Source: Streptomyces sp. NBC_00483
Lineage (GTDB): Bacteria; Actinomycetota; Actinomycetes; Streptomycetales; Streptomycetaceae
Reading direction: 5' to 3'
DNA length: 64,000 nucleotides
Assembly: GCF_036013745.1 (NCBI RefSeq)
Contig: NZ_CP107880.1
Location: forward strand, 4,278,001 to 4,342,000
Part shown: positions 10,143 to 19,027 of the stretch, piece after piece
Layout: each line of letters starts with the position of its first letter
Numbering within the stretch: the stretch's first letter is position 1
Notes under the pieces: generated by a model
What the model was told of the DNA's origin: nothing
Databases searched by the model: none
What the model saw: the letters and a program-made list of their open reading frames with translations, nothing else
Position numbers and translations under genes: made by a program

Positions 10143-10550
10143 ATGTCGTCCCAGCCGCACCCGTCGCAGCCCTATCCGTTCCAGGCGTACCCTCCTCCCC
10201 ACACGCGCGCCCCCGCTCACCCCCACTCGCACCGTCTCCCGCGCCATCCGGACGCACCCAGCGGCGAACTGCGCCTGCTGCGCACCGCCTACCGCTGGCA
10301 GCGCCGCGTCGCCACCCTCACCGCCCTCGGGTACTTCACGCTGTTCCTGCTGCTCTCCGCGTTCGCACCGGGCCTCATGAACCGCTCGGCCACCGGCGGC
10401 CTCTCCACGGGACTGCTCATCGGCCTGTGCCAACTCCCGGTCACCTGCCTGGCGTTGGTCCTGTACGAGTACTCGGCGCGACGCCGCGTGGACCCGCTCG
10501 TCCACCGGATCCGCCGTCAGTGCCGCAAGGGCGGGGGCTACGCGCGATGA
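10143..10550 (+). CDS. DUF485 family small membrane protein
   Basis: A 135-aa protein with a Pro/His-rich N-terminal tail (about 1-40) followed by two hydrophobic helices (about 58-80 and 87-110) and a basic C-terminus. This is the DUF485 pattern, a short two-helix protein usually encoded directly upstream of acetate-type sodium symporters (YjcH upstream of ActP in E. coli). The ATG follows AAGGAG with good spacing. Its stop overlaps the start of the symporter gene (ATGA at 10547-10550), so the pair is coupled. It likely assists assembly or regulation of the symporter. Its molecular role is not established. Confidence 0.8.
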   Translation: MSSQPHPSQPYPFQAYPPPHTRAPAHPHSHRLPRHPDAPSGELRLLRTAYRWQRRVATLTALGYFTLFLLLSAFAPGLMNRSATGGLSTGLLIGLCQLPVTCLALVLYEYSARRRVDPLVHRIRRQCRKGGGYAR

Positions 10551-12184
10551 CCACGGGCCCGGCCGTCGCCGCCGCGTCCACCGACGCCATGTCCCTGGTC
10601 GCGTTCACCGCGGTGGCGACGATCACTCTGCTGCTGTGCGTCCTGACCGGCCCCGACCGCGACGGCCTCGAGGAGTTCTACACGGGCTTCGGCCGCCTCG
10701 GCCCGATCCGCAACGGCCTGGCCATCGCGGGCGACTACATCTCCGCGGCCACGGTCCTCGGCACCGGCGGCATCATCGCGCTGCTCGGCTACGACGGCGT
10801 GGTGCTCGCCCTGAGCACCGCGCTCTCCCTGATGCTGCTGATGTTCCTGCTGGCCGAACCGCTGCGCAACGCGGGCCGGTTCACGATGGGCGACACGCTG
10901 GCGCGGCGAATGCCGGGCCGCTCAGTGCGGATGGCGGCCTGCGTGGCCACGATCGCGGCCCTGATGCCCATCATGCTGGTCCAACTGGCGGGCGCGGGCG
11001 ACCTGTTGGCGTTCCTGCTCGGCTTCACCAACGAGACCTTCAAAACGGCCGGCGTGATCGCGCTCGGCGCACTCATGATCAGCTACGCGGTGATCGGCGG
11101 CATGAAGGGCACCGCCGTCATTCAGATCTTCAAGATCGTGATGCTGCTCGGCTCGGGCCTGGTGATCGCCCTGCTCGTCCTGCGCCGCTTCGACTGGGAC
11201 CCCGGAACCCTGCTCGCCGCCGCCGCCCGCGGCAGCGGCGCGGGCAACGCCTATCTGAGCTCGGGCCTCCAGTTCACGCACGGCCCCGCACCCCGCCTCG
11301 ACATGATCACTTCGGAGCTGACGGTGGTCGTCGGCGGGGCCGCGCTGCCCCACGTCACGATGCGCATGTACACGGCCCGGCACGCGCGCGAGGTGCGCCG
11401 CTCGATGACCTGGGCGGTGTCCGCGGTCGGCCTGTTCGTCCTGATCATCTCCGTGGTCGCCTTCGGCGCGACGGCGATGCTCGGCAGCCAGGCGATCACG
11501 CAGGCCGACCGGCAGGGCAACACGGCCTATCTGCTCGGGGCGCGGGCCGTCTTCGGCGCGACGACGAGCACGGGCGAGTCCCTGCTGTTCACCACCGTCA
11601 CCACGGCACTGTTCCTGACACTGCTCGCCTCGGTCGCGGGCATGATCCTGGCCTGCGCGAACTCCCTCGCGCACGACGTGATCGCCTACAGCAAGCGGGG
11701 ATTGACGGACCGTTCGGAACTGACCATCGCCCGGATGTCCGCCCTCGGCGTCGGCGCCTTCGCGATCGCCCTTGCCTGCGCGTTCCAGCACCGCAATCTG
11801 CAACCGCTGATCACGCTCTCGTTCTGCCTGGGCGCCTCCGCCCTCGCACCGGCCCTCGTCTACAGCCTCTTCTGGCGCCGCTACACGCGCGCGGGTCTGC
11901 TGTGGACACTGCTCGGCGGCACGGCGGCCTGCGTCGTCCTGATGACCGGCACCAACCTGGTGTCGGGCTCGCCGACCTCGGCGTTCCCCGGCATGGACTT
12001 CAACTGGTTCCCGTTCACGACGACGGGCGTCGTGTCCATCCCGCTGGGCTTCCTGTTCGGCTGGCTCGGCACGGTCCTCACGGACCGGCGCAGGGCCGAC
12101 ACGCAGCGGCAGCAGTACGAGGCCGTGGAGGCGTGGATCCTGGCGGGCTCGGCGACGGCGCCGAGCGAGAGTACGCGGCGCTGA
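10547..12184 (+). CDS. Sodium:solute symporter, acetate permease (ActP)-like
   Basis: SSS-family transporter (545 aa, about 13 membrane helices) importing a monocarboxylate such as acetate or pyruvate with sodium. The N-terminal pattern LEEFYTGFGRLGPIRNGLAIAG, then GDYISAATVLGTGGI, is that of the ActP/MctC branch. A long periplasmic loop (FDWDPGTLLAAAARG...) is also typical. Coupling to the preceding DUF485 gene supports the acetate-type assignment. The frame runs open from 10427, but the ATG at 10547 with ATGA overlap is the clear start. Substrate is inferred from family only. Confidence 0.88.
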   Translation: MTTGPAVAAASTDAMSLVAFTAVATITLLLCVLTGPDRDGLEEFYTGFGRLGPIRNGLAIAGDYISAATVLGTGGIIALLGYDGVVLALSTALSLMLLMFLLAEPLRNAGRFTMGDTLARRMPGRSVRMAACVATIAALMPIMLVQLAGAGDLLAFLLGFTNETFKTAGVIALGALMISYAVIGGMKGTAVIQIFKIVMLLGSGLVIALLVLRRFDWDPGTLLAAAARGSGAGNAYLSSGLQFTHGPAPRLDMITSELTVVVGGAALPHVTMRMYTARHAREVRRSMTWAVSAVGLFVLIISVVAFGATAMLGSQAITQADRQGNTAYLLGARAVFGATTSTGESLLFTTVTTALFLTLLASVAGMILACANSLAHDVIAYSKRGLTDRSELTIARMSALGVGAFAIALACAFQHRNLQPLITLSFCLGASALAPALVYSLFWRRYTRAGLLWTLLGGTAACVVLMTGTNLVSGSPTSAFPGMDFNWFPFTTTGVVSIPLGFLFGWLGTVLTDRRRADTQRQQYEAVEAWILAGSATAPSESTRR

Positions 12185-12199
12185 GAGCGCCCCCGGGCG

Positions 12200-12802
12200 C
12201 TACTTCCCGAGCCGCTCCGCCAACTCGGCGCGGCGCGTGAGTACGCCGTCCTTCAGCTCCTCCATCTCCCGCAGCGCGTCCCGGCGTTCGCGCTTGGCGA
12301 GGCGGTCGATGTAGAGGCGGCCGTACAGGTGGTCCGTCTCGTGCTGGAGGCAGCGGGCGAAGTAGCCGCGGCCCTCGACGACGACCGGGTTGCCGTCCTT
12401 GTCCTGGCCGCGCACGACGGTGTGGTCGGCGCGCGCCACCGCCTTGTAGGGGCCCGGCACGGAGAGGCAGCCCTCCATGTCGTCGACGAGCCTGCGCTCC
12501 GCCGGCGGCTGCTCGTCGAGCACGGGGTTGCAGATGTGGCCGGTGTGCCGGACACCCCAGTCGTCCTCCATGTCGTAGACGAAGAGCTGGAGGTCCACGT
12601 CGACCTGGTTGGCGGCGATGGCCGCGCCGTGCGCGACGTGGTTCGTGGCGAACATGTCGTCGATCAGGCGGTCGAGTTCGGGCGTGCCGAAGAGGGTGTC
12701 GGTGACGGGTTCGCAGCGGCGGCGCAGTACGTCCTCGCCCACGATCGTGATGCGCCGGACCGCACCGCGCTCCACCTCCGGTGGCAGCTGGCCATCACCC
12801 AT
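12200..12802 (-). CDS. def: Peptide deformylase
   Basis: Metalloenzyme that removes the N-formyl group from nascent proteins. All three family motifs are visible: GAAIAANQV (59-67, motif 1, usually GxGLAAxQ, here with Ala and Ile replacing the usual Gly-Leu), EGCLSVP (110-116, metal ligand C112) and QHETDH (153-158, ligands H154 and H158, catalytic E155). The 200-aa length is normal. The C-terminal tail (about 165-200) is charged and helical. Streptomyces carry several def paralogues. This copy is not next to fmt, so it is probably an additional one. It converges on the symporter gene with only 15 bp between stops. Confidence 0.93.
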   Translation of the reverse strand: MGDGQLPPEVERGAVRRITIVGEDVLRRRCEPVTDTLFGTPELDRLIDDMFATNHVAHGAAIAANQVDVDLQLFVYDMEDDWGVRHTGHICNPVLDEQPPAERRLVDDMEGCLSVPGPYKAVARADHTVVRGQDKDGNPVVVEGRGYFARCLQHETDHLYGRLYIDRLAKRERRDALREMEELKDGVLTRRAELAERLGK

Positions 12803-12872
12803 GTCGACTCAACCTTTCGCATCCGCGCACCACTTGACGACCGCCCACCTTAGCGAGGCACTCGTCCGCCCT

Positions 12873-12948
12873 CACGCCACGGGGCTCCGCCCCGAACCCC
12901 GCGCCTCAAACGCCGGCGGGGCTTGAAATGCCGGAGCCCCGTGGCGTG
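12873..12948. terminator. Long inverted repeat enclosing a dispersed repeat copy
   Basis: Perfect 17-bp arms (12873-12889 and 12932-12948) enclose a 42-nt loop. The loop is itself most of a copy of the dispersed GGGGCTCCGCCCC element. It lies 14 bp downstream of the coiled-coil gene stop and is a good candidate for its terminator. Confidence 0.7.
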
Positions 12949-12962
12949 GGAGCGGGTGGGTG

Positions 12963-13865
12963 TCACTCGGCCTCGGCGGACGCCTTGCCCGTAAGCGTGG
13001 CCAGGGAAGCGCGGACGTGTTCCATGTGGGACCGCATCTCCTCGCGCTCCCCCTCGTGGCCCTCGAGGATCGACTCCGTCTCCCGCTCGATCCGCTCCGC
13101 ACGCGCACGCGCTTGCGCCAGCAGCTCCGCCGCCGCGGCCTCCGCGTCCTCCTGGCCGTGCCGCGCCTCCTCCTCGGTCTCACCGAGCACCCGCTTCGCC
13201 TCCGAAAGGCGTTCCTCGGCCTCGGCGACGGCGCCCGCCTCCCACGCCTCGGACGCGGCCACCTGCTCGGCCGCCTCCCGGTCCGTCTCCTCGATCCGCT
13301 CGGCGTGCTCCTTGGCCTGGTCGGCGAGGTGCGCGTCCGTGCGCTCACGCATCTCGCGCAGCGCCGCGAGCGCCTCGCCCCGCATCTCCTTCACGTCGCG
13401 CCGCGCGGACACCCGGATGTCGTCGGCCTCGGCCTGCCCGGCCGCGATACGCCGCTGCGCGTACTCCTCCGCCTTGCCGCGCACCTCGTCGGAGTGCGCC
13501 TGCGCGTCGTCACGCGCCTCGTCCGCCGCCGCGCGTGCGGCATCGGCCTCGGCCTGCGCGTCGGCCAGCGCGGCGCCGCGCACGGCGGTGTCCTCCTCCT
13601 CGGCCAGCTCCAGGAGGTACTGGGCCCGCTTGCCGAGCGTTTCGTACGTCTGCGGGGCGAGGTTCGCGACGGCCTCACGCAGCCGCTCGGCCTCCTCCTC
13701 CATCTCCTTGGCGAGGACGGTCAGGCGCGCGGCCCGCTCCCAGGCCTCGTCCCGTTCCCCGGAGAGCTTGGCGGCGGCGGCCTCCACCTGCTCGGGCCGA
13801 TACCCCCGACCCCGTACGCCGACGAAGCCGTACTGCGACGACTCCGCTCCACCCGCACCGCTCAT
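12963..13865 (-). CDS. DivIVA-like coiled-coil protein
   Basis: A 300-aa, highly charged, Ala/Glu/Arg-rich protein. The N-terminus has FVGVRGRGYRPEQVEAAAA, resembling the DivIVA N-terminal GYxxxQVD motif. The rest (about 30-290) is almost continuous heptad-type coiled coil without membrane segments. Streptomyces have several such filament-forming proteins (Scy, FilP, DivIVA and relatives) that organise polar growth and septation. This one belongs to that general class but I cannot assign it to a named member. ATG 13865 is preceded by GGAGAGGGGATCC. It is monocistronic, with a terminator-like inverted repeat directly downstream. Confidence 0.75.
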   Translation of the reverse strand: MSGAGGAESSQYGFVGVRGRGYRPEQVEAAAAKLSGERDEAWERAARLTVLAKEMEEEAERLREAVANLAPQTYETLGKRAQYLLELAEEEDTAVRGAALADAQAEADAARAAADEARDDAQAHSDEVRGKAEEYAQRRIAAGQAEADDIRVSARRDVKEMRGEALAALREMRERTDAHLADQAKEHAERIEETDREAAEQVAASEAWEAGAVAEAEERLSEAKRVLGETEEEARHGQEDAEAAAAELLAQARARAERIERETESILEGHEGEREEMRSHMEHVRASLATLTGKASAEAE

Positions 13866-14017
13866 CTGGATCCCCTCTCCGGCAAGGCACCGACCGGCAC
13901 CGGCAAGCCCGATCTACGACATTTTGCGCGATTGGCGCACATCTTGATGGAACAACCCGAGGCGGCCACATTCCGACACACGTGACGCCCAGGTCGACCC
14001 ACTCGGTCCAGGATGCG

Positions 14018-15016
14018 TCAATTGCCGTCGAAAGTCGGAATCGCCTTGTCCTCGCGCAGTGCGGTGAAGAGCTGATCGGCCTCGCTCTCGTTCCACATCA
14101 CCACGTCCCCGACCCCCGAAACATCGGGCTCACTGCCCACAGGAACGGTCGTCGTCGAGGCCGGATCGGACATCTTCACGCCCATGTTCGCCAGCGCGCC
14201 GACCCCGGTGTCCTTGTCGACGGTCAGCGCGTCGAGCGAGGCGCTCATGAACGGGATGAGCCTCCACGGCGGGACCAGCACCCGCAGGCTGAGCGCCTTG
14301 TGGGCGATCGCGTCCACCAGCTGCTGCTGCCGCTTGACCCGGCCCAGGTCGCCGGTCGGGTCGGAGTAGCGGGCACGCGCGTACTGCAGGGCCTGCGTGC
14401 CGTTCATCGTCTGGCAGCCCGCGTCGAAGTCGGCGCCCGACTTCTCGTCGTGCAGGCCGCCGTCGGCCACACAGATCTCGACCCCGCCGAGCGAGTCGAC
14501 GACGTCGACGAGCCCCAGGAAGCTGACCTCCGCGTAGTGGTCCATGCGCAGCCCCGTCGACTGCTCCACGGTCTGCGTGAGCAGCTTCGCGCCGCCCACC
14601 GAGTACGCGTAGTTGATCTTGTTCTGGCCGTACCCCGGGATCGGGACGTACGAGTCGCGCGGGATCGAGACGAGATACGGGCCGTTGTCCCCGTAGTGCA
14701 GCACCATGATCGTGTCGGTGCGATTCCCCTCGTCGTTGCCGACGTGCAGGTCCTTGCGCTGTTCGGGCGTCAGGTTCTCCCGCGAGTCCGAACCGACCAG
14801 CAGCCAGTTCGTGCCCGCGCCCGGGGCCGGACGGCCGTCGTAGTCACTGAACGCGTCCGTCGTCTGCAACCGCGAACCCGCCCAGAAATACAGGCCGATG
14901 CCGTACGCGGCGAGCACCACGAGGACGACGAGCAGGGTCAGCCCGACCCGCCGGGGCCAGCGCCGCCGCGGCCGCGTCGCCCGCACCGTCGTCGGCTCAC
15001 TCCACTCAGCTGCCAT
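14018..15016 (-). CDS. LytR-CpsA-Psr (LCP) family cell-wall glycopolymer ligase
   Basis: Membrane-anchored phosphotransferase (332 aa) that attaches teichoic-acid-like or other glycopolymers to peptidoglycan. A short basic cytoplasmic tail precedes one membrane helix (about 24-46), then the extracytoplasmic LCP domain (about 65-250). It has the polyprenyl-phosphate-binding Asp/Arg pattern: NWLLVGSDSREN, GNRTDTIMVLHY, LVSIPRDSYVPIPGYG and YARARYSDPTGDLGRVKRQQ. The visible catalytic arginines are intact. The C-terminal part after about 255 is variable. It lies just downstream of the toxin/immunity-domain genes on the same strand but is separated by 68 bp, so a functional link is uncertain. Confidence 0.93.
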   Translation of the reverse strand: MAAEWSEPTTVRATRPRRRWPRRVGLTLLVVLVVLAAYGIGLYFWAGSRLQTTDAFSDYDGRPAPGAGTNWLLVGSDSRENLTPEQRKDLHVGNDEGNRTDTIMVLHYGDNGPYLVSIPRDSYVPIPGYGQNKINYAYSVGGAKLLTQTVEQSTGLRMDHYAEVSFLGLVDVVDSLGGVEICVADGGLHDEKSGADFDAGCQTMNGTQALQYARARYSDPTGDLGRVKRQQQLVDAIAHKALSLRVLVPPWRLIPFMSASLDALTVDKDTGVGALANMGVKMSDPASTTTVPVGSEPDVSGVGDVVMWNESEADQLFTALREDKAIPTFDGN

Positions 15017-15084
15017 GTGCGCATGATCGGGGCGCCCGGCCCGTCGCGCAGGTCGAGCGCCCCGTCACCGCCGTACGCGGCCGC

Positions 15085-18027
15085 CTACAGCAGCCCGTCC
15101 CACATCTGCTCCAGCAGCACCGACCACCAGGTCTCGGGCGAGCCGAGCGCCGCGGAGTCGATCGCGCTCAGCTCCGCCTGGAAGTCGACGGTCCAGCGGC
15201 CCGCCTGCTCCTGGTTGAGCCCGAAGCGCAGCCGCCACATCCGGCCCAGCAGGGCGATGGAGCGGGCGAACTCCGGCAGCCCGCTGTTCACGAACTGCGG
15301 CGGGGCCGGGGCGCCGTCGGGCCCCGCCTCCACCGGCACGGCCACGATGTTCGCCGTCCCGTACTGCACGCACAGCGCCTTGCCGAAGTCGCTGCCCATC
15401 ACGAGGTACGAGCCCGCGTCCGACGCCGCCTGCACGCCACGCTCCTGCGCCAGCTCGGCGAGCGTCGGCACGGGGCGGCCCGGCTGGGCCTGCGCCCAGA
15501 AGAACGGCCCGAAGTCGGACGGAAGACCCGCGACGACGAGCGTGTGCGCCACGGTGTCAGGGACGCCCTGCCGCGACACGGCCCGCTGGTCGAACCGGAA
15601 CACACCGGGGCCGAACGCCGCCGCCAGCTCCTGCGCGATCGCCTCCGGCGGGACCGGGGGCGCGGGGTGCGCGGGGTGCAGCGGGGCGCGCACCGGTGCC
15701 GGGCGCGCCGGGCCGTCGGCGACCTGGTGCAGCTCGCCCTGGTGCGCGAGGAGCTGCTGCATGCCCTGCTGACGGCTCGCGTGATCGGTGCCGTACGGCG
15801 CGATCGACGTGATCCGCGCCTGCGGCCACTGCTCCTGGATCATGCGCGAGCAGTACGCGCCGGGCAGCGAGCAGGACTCGAGCTCCGTGTGGAGTTCGAG
15901 AACCTGGTCCGGCGGCACGCTCATGCCGCGCAGCTCGTGGAAGATCTGCCACTCCGGGTGCGGTGTCCCCGGCGCGGACCGCCGGATGAGCTGCTGCTCG
16001 GACCCGTCGGGCGCGCGGTACCGCAGCACGGCCTGATAGCCGGGCCCCACGGTCGGCTGCCCCGCCGGCTGGGCGGGCTGCTGACGCTGCTGCGGCTGCG
16101 GATACCCGTACGCCGCCGGGGGCGCGCCCGGAATCTGCTGACCGGGAGCGGGCGGGGGCATGGGGCCGGGGCCGGGGCCCTGCGGGGCGGGGCCCGAGAG
16201 CATCGTGGCGGCGTGGTGCACGCCCTCGCCGGGAGCACCGGGAGCGCCGGGGGGCGGGGGCGGAGTCGACGGGTCGGGGCCCTGCGGGCCGGGGCCCGAG
16301 AGCATCGTCGCCGCGTGGTGCACGCCGTCGCCGGGAGCACCAGGAGCACCAGGGGCGCCGGGGGGCGGAGGCGGGGCCTGCCCCGCGGGGCCGCCGGGAG
16401 GCGGACCCGAGAGCATCGTCGCGGCATGATGCACGCCCTCGCCGGGAGCACCGGGAGGCGGGGGCGGGCCGGGCTCTCCGGGCGTCTGCGGCGGCCCGTC
16501 CGGGCCGGGCGGCGGCGGCATCATCTGCGTAGGGACGTAGCCACCCGCCGGGGCACCGGGCGGTCCCGGCGGCGGCGGAGTCTGCGCGCCGCCACCCCGC
16601 GGGGGCTCGGCCTTGCTGGTCGCGGCGTTCGCGATGTCACCGGCACCGGGCGGCAGCGGCCGACCGCCGGCGTCGCGGGCCCCGGGACCGTCCTGCGGGT
16701 AACCGTACGAAGCCCCCGGAGGCGGCGGCCCGGGAACCGCGGTCCCCGGAGCGGGCGGCGGGAACGAGGCCCCGGCCGCGCCCTGCGGATAGCCATAGGA
16801 ATCGGCCCGCTCGGCGGAAGCGGGAGCTACGGGCGGCACCGACGGAGGCTGCCCACCCGCGTCGGGCGCACCCTGCGGGAAGCCGTACGAGGCCGTGGGA
16901 GCGGGCGGAGCCGACGGAGGCTGGGAGCCCGCATCAGGCGCGGCCTGCGGGAAACCGTACGAGGGAGCCTGAGCAGGCGGAGCCGCCGGAGGCTGGGAGC
17001 CCGTGTCAGACGCCGCCGGCGGGAAACCGTACGAAGGGGCCGGAGCAGGCGGAGCCGAGGGGGGCTGCGCACCCGCGTCGGACGCAGCCGGCGGGAAACC
17101 GTACGAAGAAGCGGGCGGAGCCGACAGAGGCTGGGAGCCCGTGTCGGACGCGGCCGGCGGGAAGCCGTACGAGGGAGCCTGAGCAGGCGGAGCCGAGGGG
17201 GGCTGCACACCCGCGTCGGACGCAGCCGGCGGGAAACCGTACGAGGGAGCCGACGGGGGGTGCGCACCAGCATCAGGCGCGGCCTGCTGGTTGGCGTACG
17301 TCACAGGGACGTCCGACGGAGGCGGCGGAGGGGGCGGCGGGATGGGGCCCACGATGCGGGCCGTCTGCGCCTCAGGCGCGACACCGGGCGGCGGCGCGTC
17401 CTCGGCGAGCGGCGGCGAGAACACCGTGTCGGGCAGCGGAACCGAACGGTCCTCCTCGTCGCCCATCCCGTTCGTGTCCGTACCGGCCCACGGCGTCGCA
17501 TCGGCCGGGACCGGGACCGGGGGCACGGCGTCCTGCGGCTCGGCGTCGTCCCGCGCAGGAATCGCATCCGCGGGCGTCGCGTCGGCCGGAGCCGAAGCCG
17601 CGGCCTTCGCCAGGCCCGGCGCAGCCGAAGCCACCGGCTCGGCCGGCGCGTCCGAACGCCGGTCCGCCTCCTCCTGCAACCACTCCGGAGGAGTCAGCAG
17701 GAACGACGTCTGGTTCAGGTCCACCCGCTCCGGCGACCGCGGAGCCGACGGCTCGGCCGGCGCATCCGGCAGCCCGTACTCCTCCTCGTACCGCCGGATC
17801 ACCTCACCCACCGGCAGCGAGGGCCACAGCGAGGCGTCCCCACTGTCCCGCGCGATCACCAGGCGCTGGCGCCCGCCGTCGGACACCGGACCGGCCTCCC
17901 GGTCCTCCGCCCACACGACGAAGCCCAGCTCGAACTCCCGCACCCGCACCTCACGGTGCTGATACGCGGGCATCTCCCCGTTGATCCATTCCTCGGCGCG
18001 CTCCTGCGCCTGCGCGAACGTCACCAT
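15085..18027 (-). CDS. Multidomain protein: YrhB-like domain, Pro-rich repeats, deaminase-like domain, SUKH-4 domain
   Basis: A 980-aa cytoplasmic-looking protein with no signal peptide or membrane helix. Residues 1-85 resemble the YrhB/Imm35-type domain (QERAEEWINGE, FVVWAEDREAG, GRQRLVIARDSG). Residues about 90-640 are Pro/Ala/Gly-rich and contain tandem repeats. About 660-775 resembles the toxin-type nucleic acid/nucleotide deaminases, with candidate zinc/catalytic residues in ELHTELESCSLPGAYC. About 793-980 matches the SUKH-4 immunity fold (GLPSDFGPFF, YLVMGSDFG, FARSIALLGRMW). I start at ATG 18027 (MVTFAQAQERA), with GGGGAGTGA upstream overlapping the previous stop; the frame extends to 18063. 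It follows the WHH-SUKH gene by 7 bp, so they form an operon. Domain calls are from memory of the families. The deaminase assignment is the least certain. Confidence 0.78.
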   Translation of the reverse strand: MVTFAQAQERAEEWINGEMPAYQHREVRVREFELGFVVWAEDREAGPVSDGGRQRLVIARDSGDASLWPSLPVGEVIRRYEEEYGLPDAPAEPSAPRSPERVDLNQTSFLLTPPEWLQEEADRRSDAPAEPVASAAPGLAKAAASAPADATPADAIPARDDAEPQDAVPPVPVPADATPWAGTDTNGMGDEEDRSVPLPDTVFSPPLAEDAPPPGVAPEAQTARIVGPIPPPPPPPPSDVPVTYANQQAAPDAGAHPPSAPSYGFPPAASDAGVQPPSAPPAQAPSYGFPPAASDTGSQPLSAPPASSYGFPPAASDAGAQPPSAPPAPAPSYGFPPAASDTGSQPPAAPPAQAPSYGFPQAAPDAGSQPPSAPPAPTASYGFPQGAPDAGGQPPSVPPVAPASAERADSYGYPQGAAGASFPPPAPGTAVPGPPPPGASYGYPQDGPGARDAGGRPLPPGAGDIANAATSKAEPPRGGGAQTPPPPGPPGAPAGGYVPTQMMPPPPGPDGPPQTPGEPGPPPPPGAPGEGVHHAATMLSGPPPGGPAGQAPPPPPGAPGAPGAPGDGVHHAATMLSGPGPQGPDPSTPPPPPGAPGAPGEGVHHAATMLSGPAPQGPGPGPMPPPAPGQQIPGAPPAAYGYPQPQQRQQPAQPAGQPTVGPGYQAVLRYRAPDGSEQQLIRRSAPGTPHPEWQIFHELRGMSVPPDQVLELHTELESCSLPGAYCSRMIQEQWPQARITSIAPYGTDHASRQQGMQQLLAHQGELHQVADGPARPAPVRAPLHPAHPAPPVPPEAIAQELAAAFGPGVFRFDQRAVSRQGVPDTVAHTLVVAGLPSDFGPFFWAQAQPGRPVPTLAELAQERGVQAASDAGSYLVMGSDFGKALCVQYGTANIVAVPVEAGPDGAPAPPQFVNSGLPEFARSIALLGRMWRLRFGLNQEQAGRWTVDFQAELSAIDSAALGSPETWWSVLLEQMWDGLL

Positions 18028-18034
18028 CGCAAGC

Positions 18035-19027
18035 TCACTCCCCACCGGCGACCGGAACGGCACGCGCGAAGCCGCCGTCCACCATCAGATTCGCCACCGT
18101 CTCCAACTCCGGCGGACTGCCCGCGAGTCGGGACAGAAAACCGTCGAAGTCCGCACCGCAGGGCAGCAGCAGCCGCTCCACCCGCTCGGCCACCGGCAGC
18201 ACCGCCGTCTCGCCGCTGTCCCGCGCGTCGTCGTACGCGCAGAACCACACGGAGCCGACCGCGTCGCCCCGCACCTGCACGGCGAGCAATCCGCCCTGCA
18301 CGAACGCGACACCCAGATAGTCCTTCGTCAGGTGATCGCGCAGACACTTGTTGACATACACCAGGTCGTTCACGGCCGCCTCGTCGCGCACCGTGAAGAA
18401 CGGCTGGTCGACCAGGAGGCCCAACTCGGCGTCCAGGCCCGTCCCGACGGGCGCGCAACCGCCGCCCGCCTTCAGGAACGAGCGGTACGCGCCCGGCAGC
18501 CGGTACCCCAAGTCCTCTTCGGCGGAGAGGACTTGGCTCTCCGAGACCGCGACCCCGGACTTCGGGAGACCGAAGTGCACGGGCCGCGTGTCCTGCAACG
18601 GCCGCGTGCCACGCTTGTGCTGGTCCACCGGCGCCGTCGCCAGACCACCGTGGTGTCGAAGGAGCGCCTTCACCTCGACCGGAACGAGTTCGAGGCGCCG
18701 CGAGCCGCGCGCGTGGTGCCACGTCCAGCCGTGCGGCGTCGCCACCGGCGGGATCATGTCCCACAGTTCGTGCCCGGACGCGGCGAGCGCCGCGTTCGCC
18801 GACACGTAGTCCGTCAGCCGCAACTCGTCGACACCGAAGCCCTGCGGCGGATCCGCGATCTCCGCAACGGCACGGGCATACGGGGAGAAATCCGGGAAAC
18901 CGTCATCATCCACGCGAACTCCGCGCGGATGACGGGCAGCGCGGACCGGGTCCGGGAAGTGCACGACCTGCCCGGCATAAGCCGCGTTCGGCGGCGCGGC
19001 CTGCTGCCCGAGCCGACCTGTCGTCAT
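18035..19027 (-). CDS. WHH-type HNH nuclease domain fused to a SUKH-1 (SMI1/KNR4) domain
   Basis: A 330-aa protein without a signal peptide. Residues about 60-150 resemble the WHH branch of the HNH/ENDO VII nucleases found at toxin C-termini: ELWDMIPPVATPHG, WTWHH at 101-105, LELVPVEVKALL and RHHGG at 124-128, with the His residues needed for metal-dependent cleavage present. Residues about 161-310 are SMI1/KNR4-like (LSAEEDLGYRLPGAYRSFLK, VYVNKCLRDHLTKDYLGV), the SUKH immunity fold. Toxin and immunity domains in one polypeptide suggest a self-inhibited nuclease or a regulatory protein. I start at ATG 19027 with AGGGGGC upstream. The frame is open to 19357, but that part enters the divergent promoter region. 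It is the first gene of the operon with the 980-aa protein. Confidence 0.8.
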   Translation of the reverse strand: MTTGRLGQQAAPPNAAYAGQVVHFPDPVRAARHPRGVRVDDDGFPDFSPYARAVAEIADPPQGFGVDELRLTDYVSANAALAASGHELWDMIPPVATPHGWTWHHARGSRRLELVPVEVKALLRHHGGLATAPVDQHKRGTRPLQDTRPVHFGLPKSGVAVSESQVLSAEEDLGYRLPGAYRSFLKAGGGCAPVGTGLDAELGLLVDQPFFTVRDEAAVNDLVYVNKCLRDHLTKDYLGVAFVQGGLLAVQVRGDAVGSVWFCAYDDARDSGETAVLPVAERVERLLLPCGADFDGFLSRLAGSPPELETVANLMVDGGFARAVPVAGGE

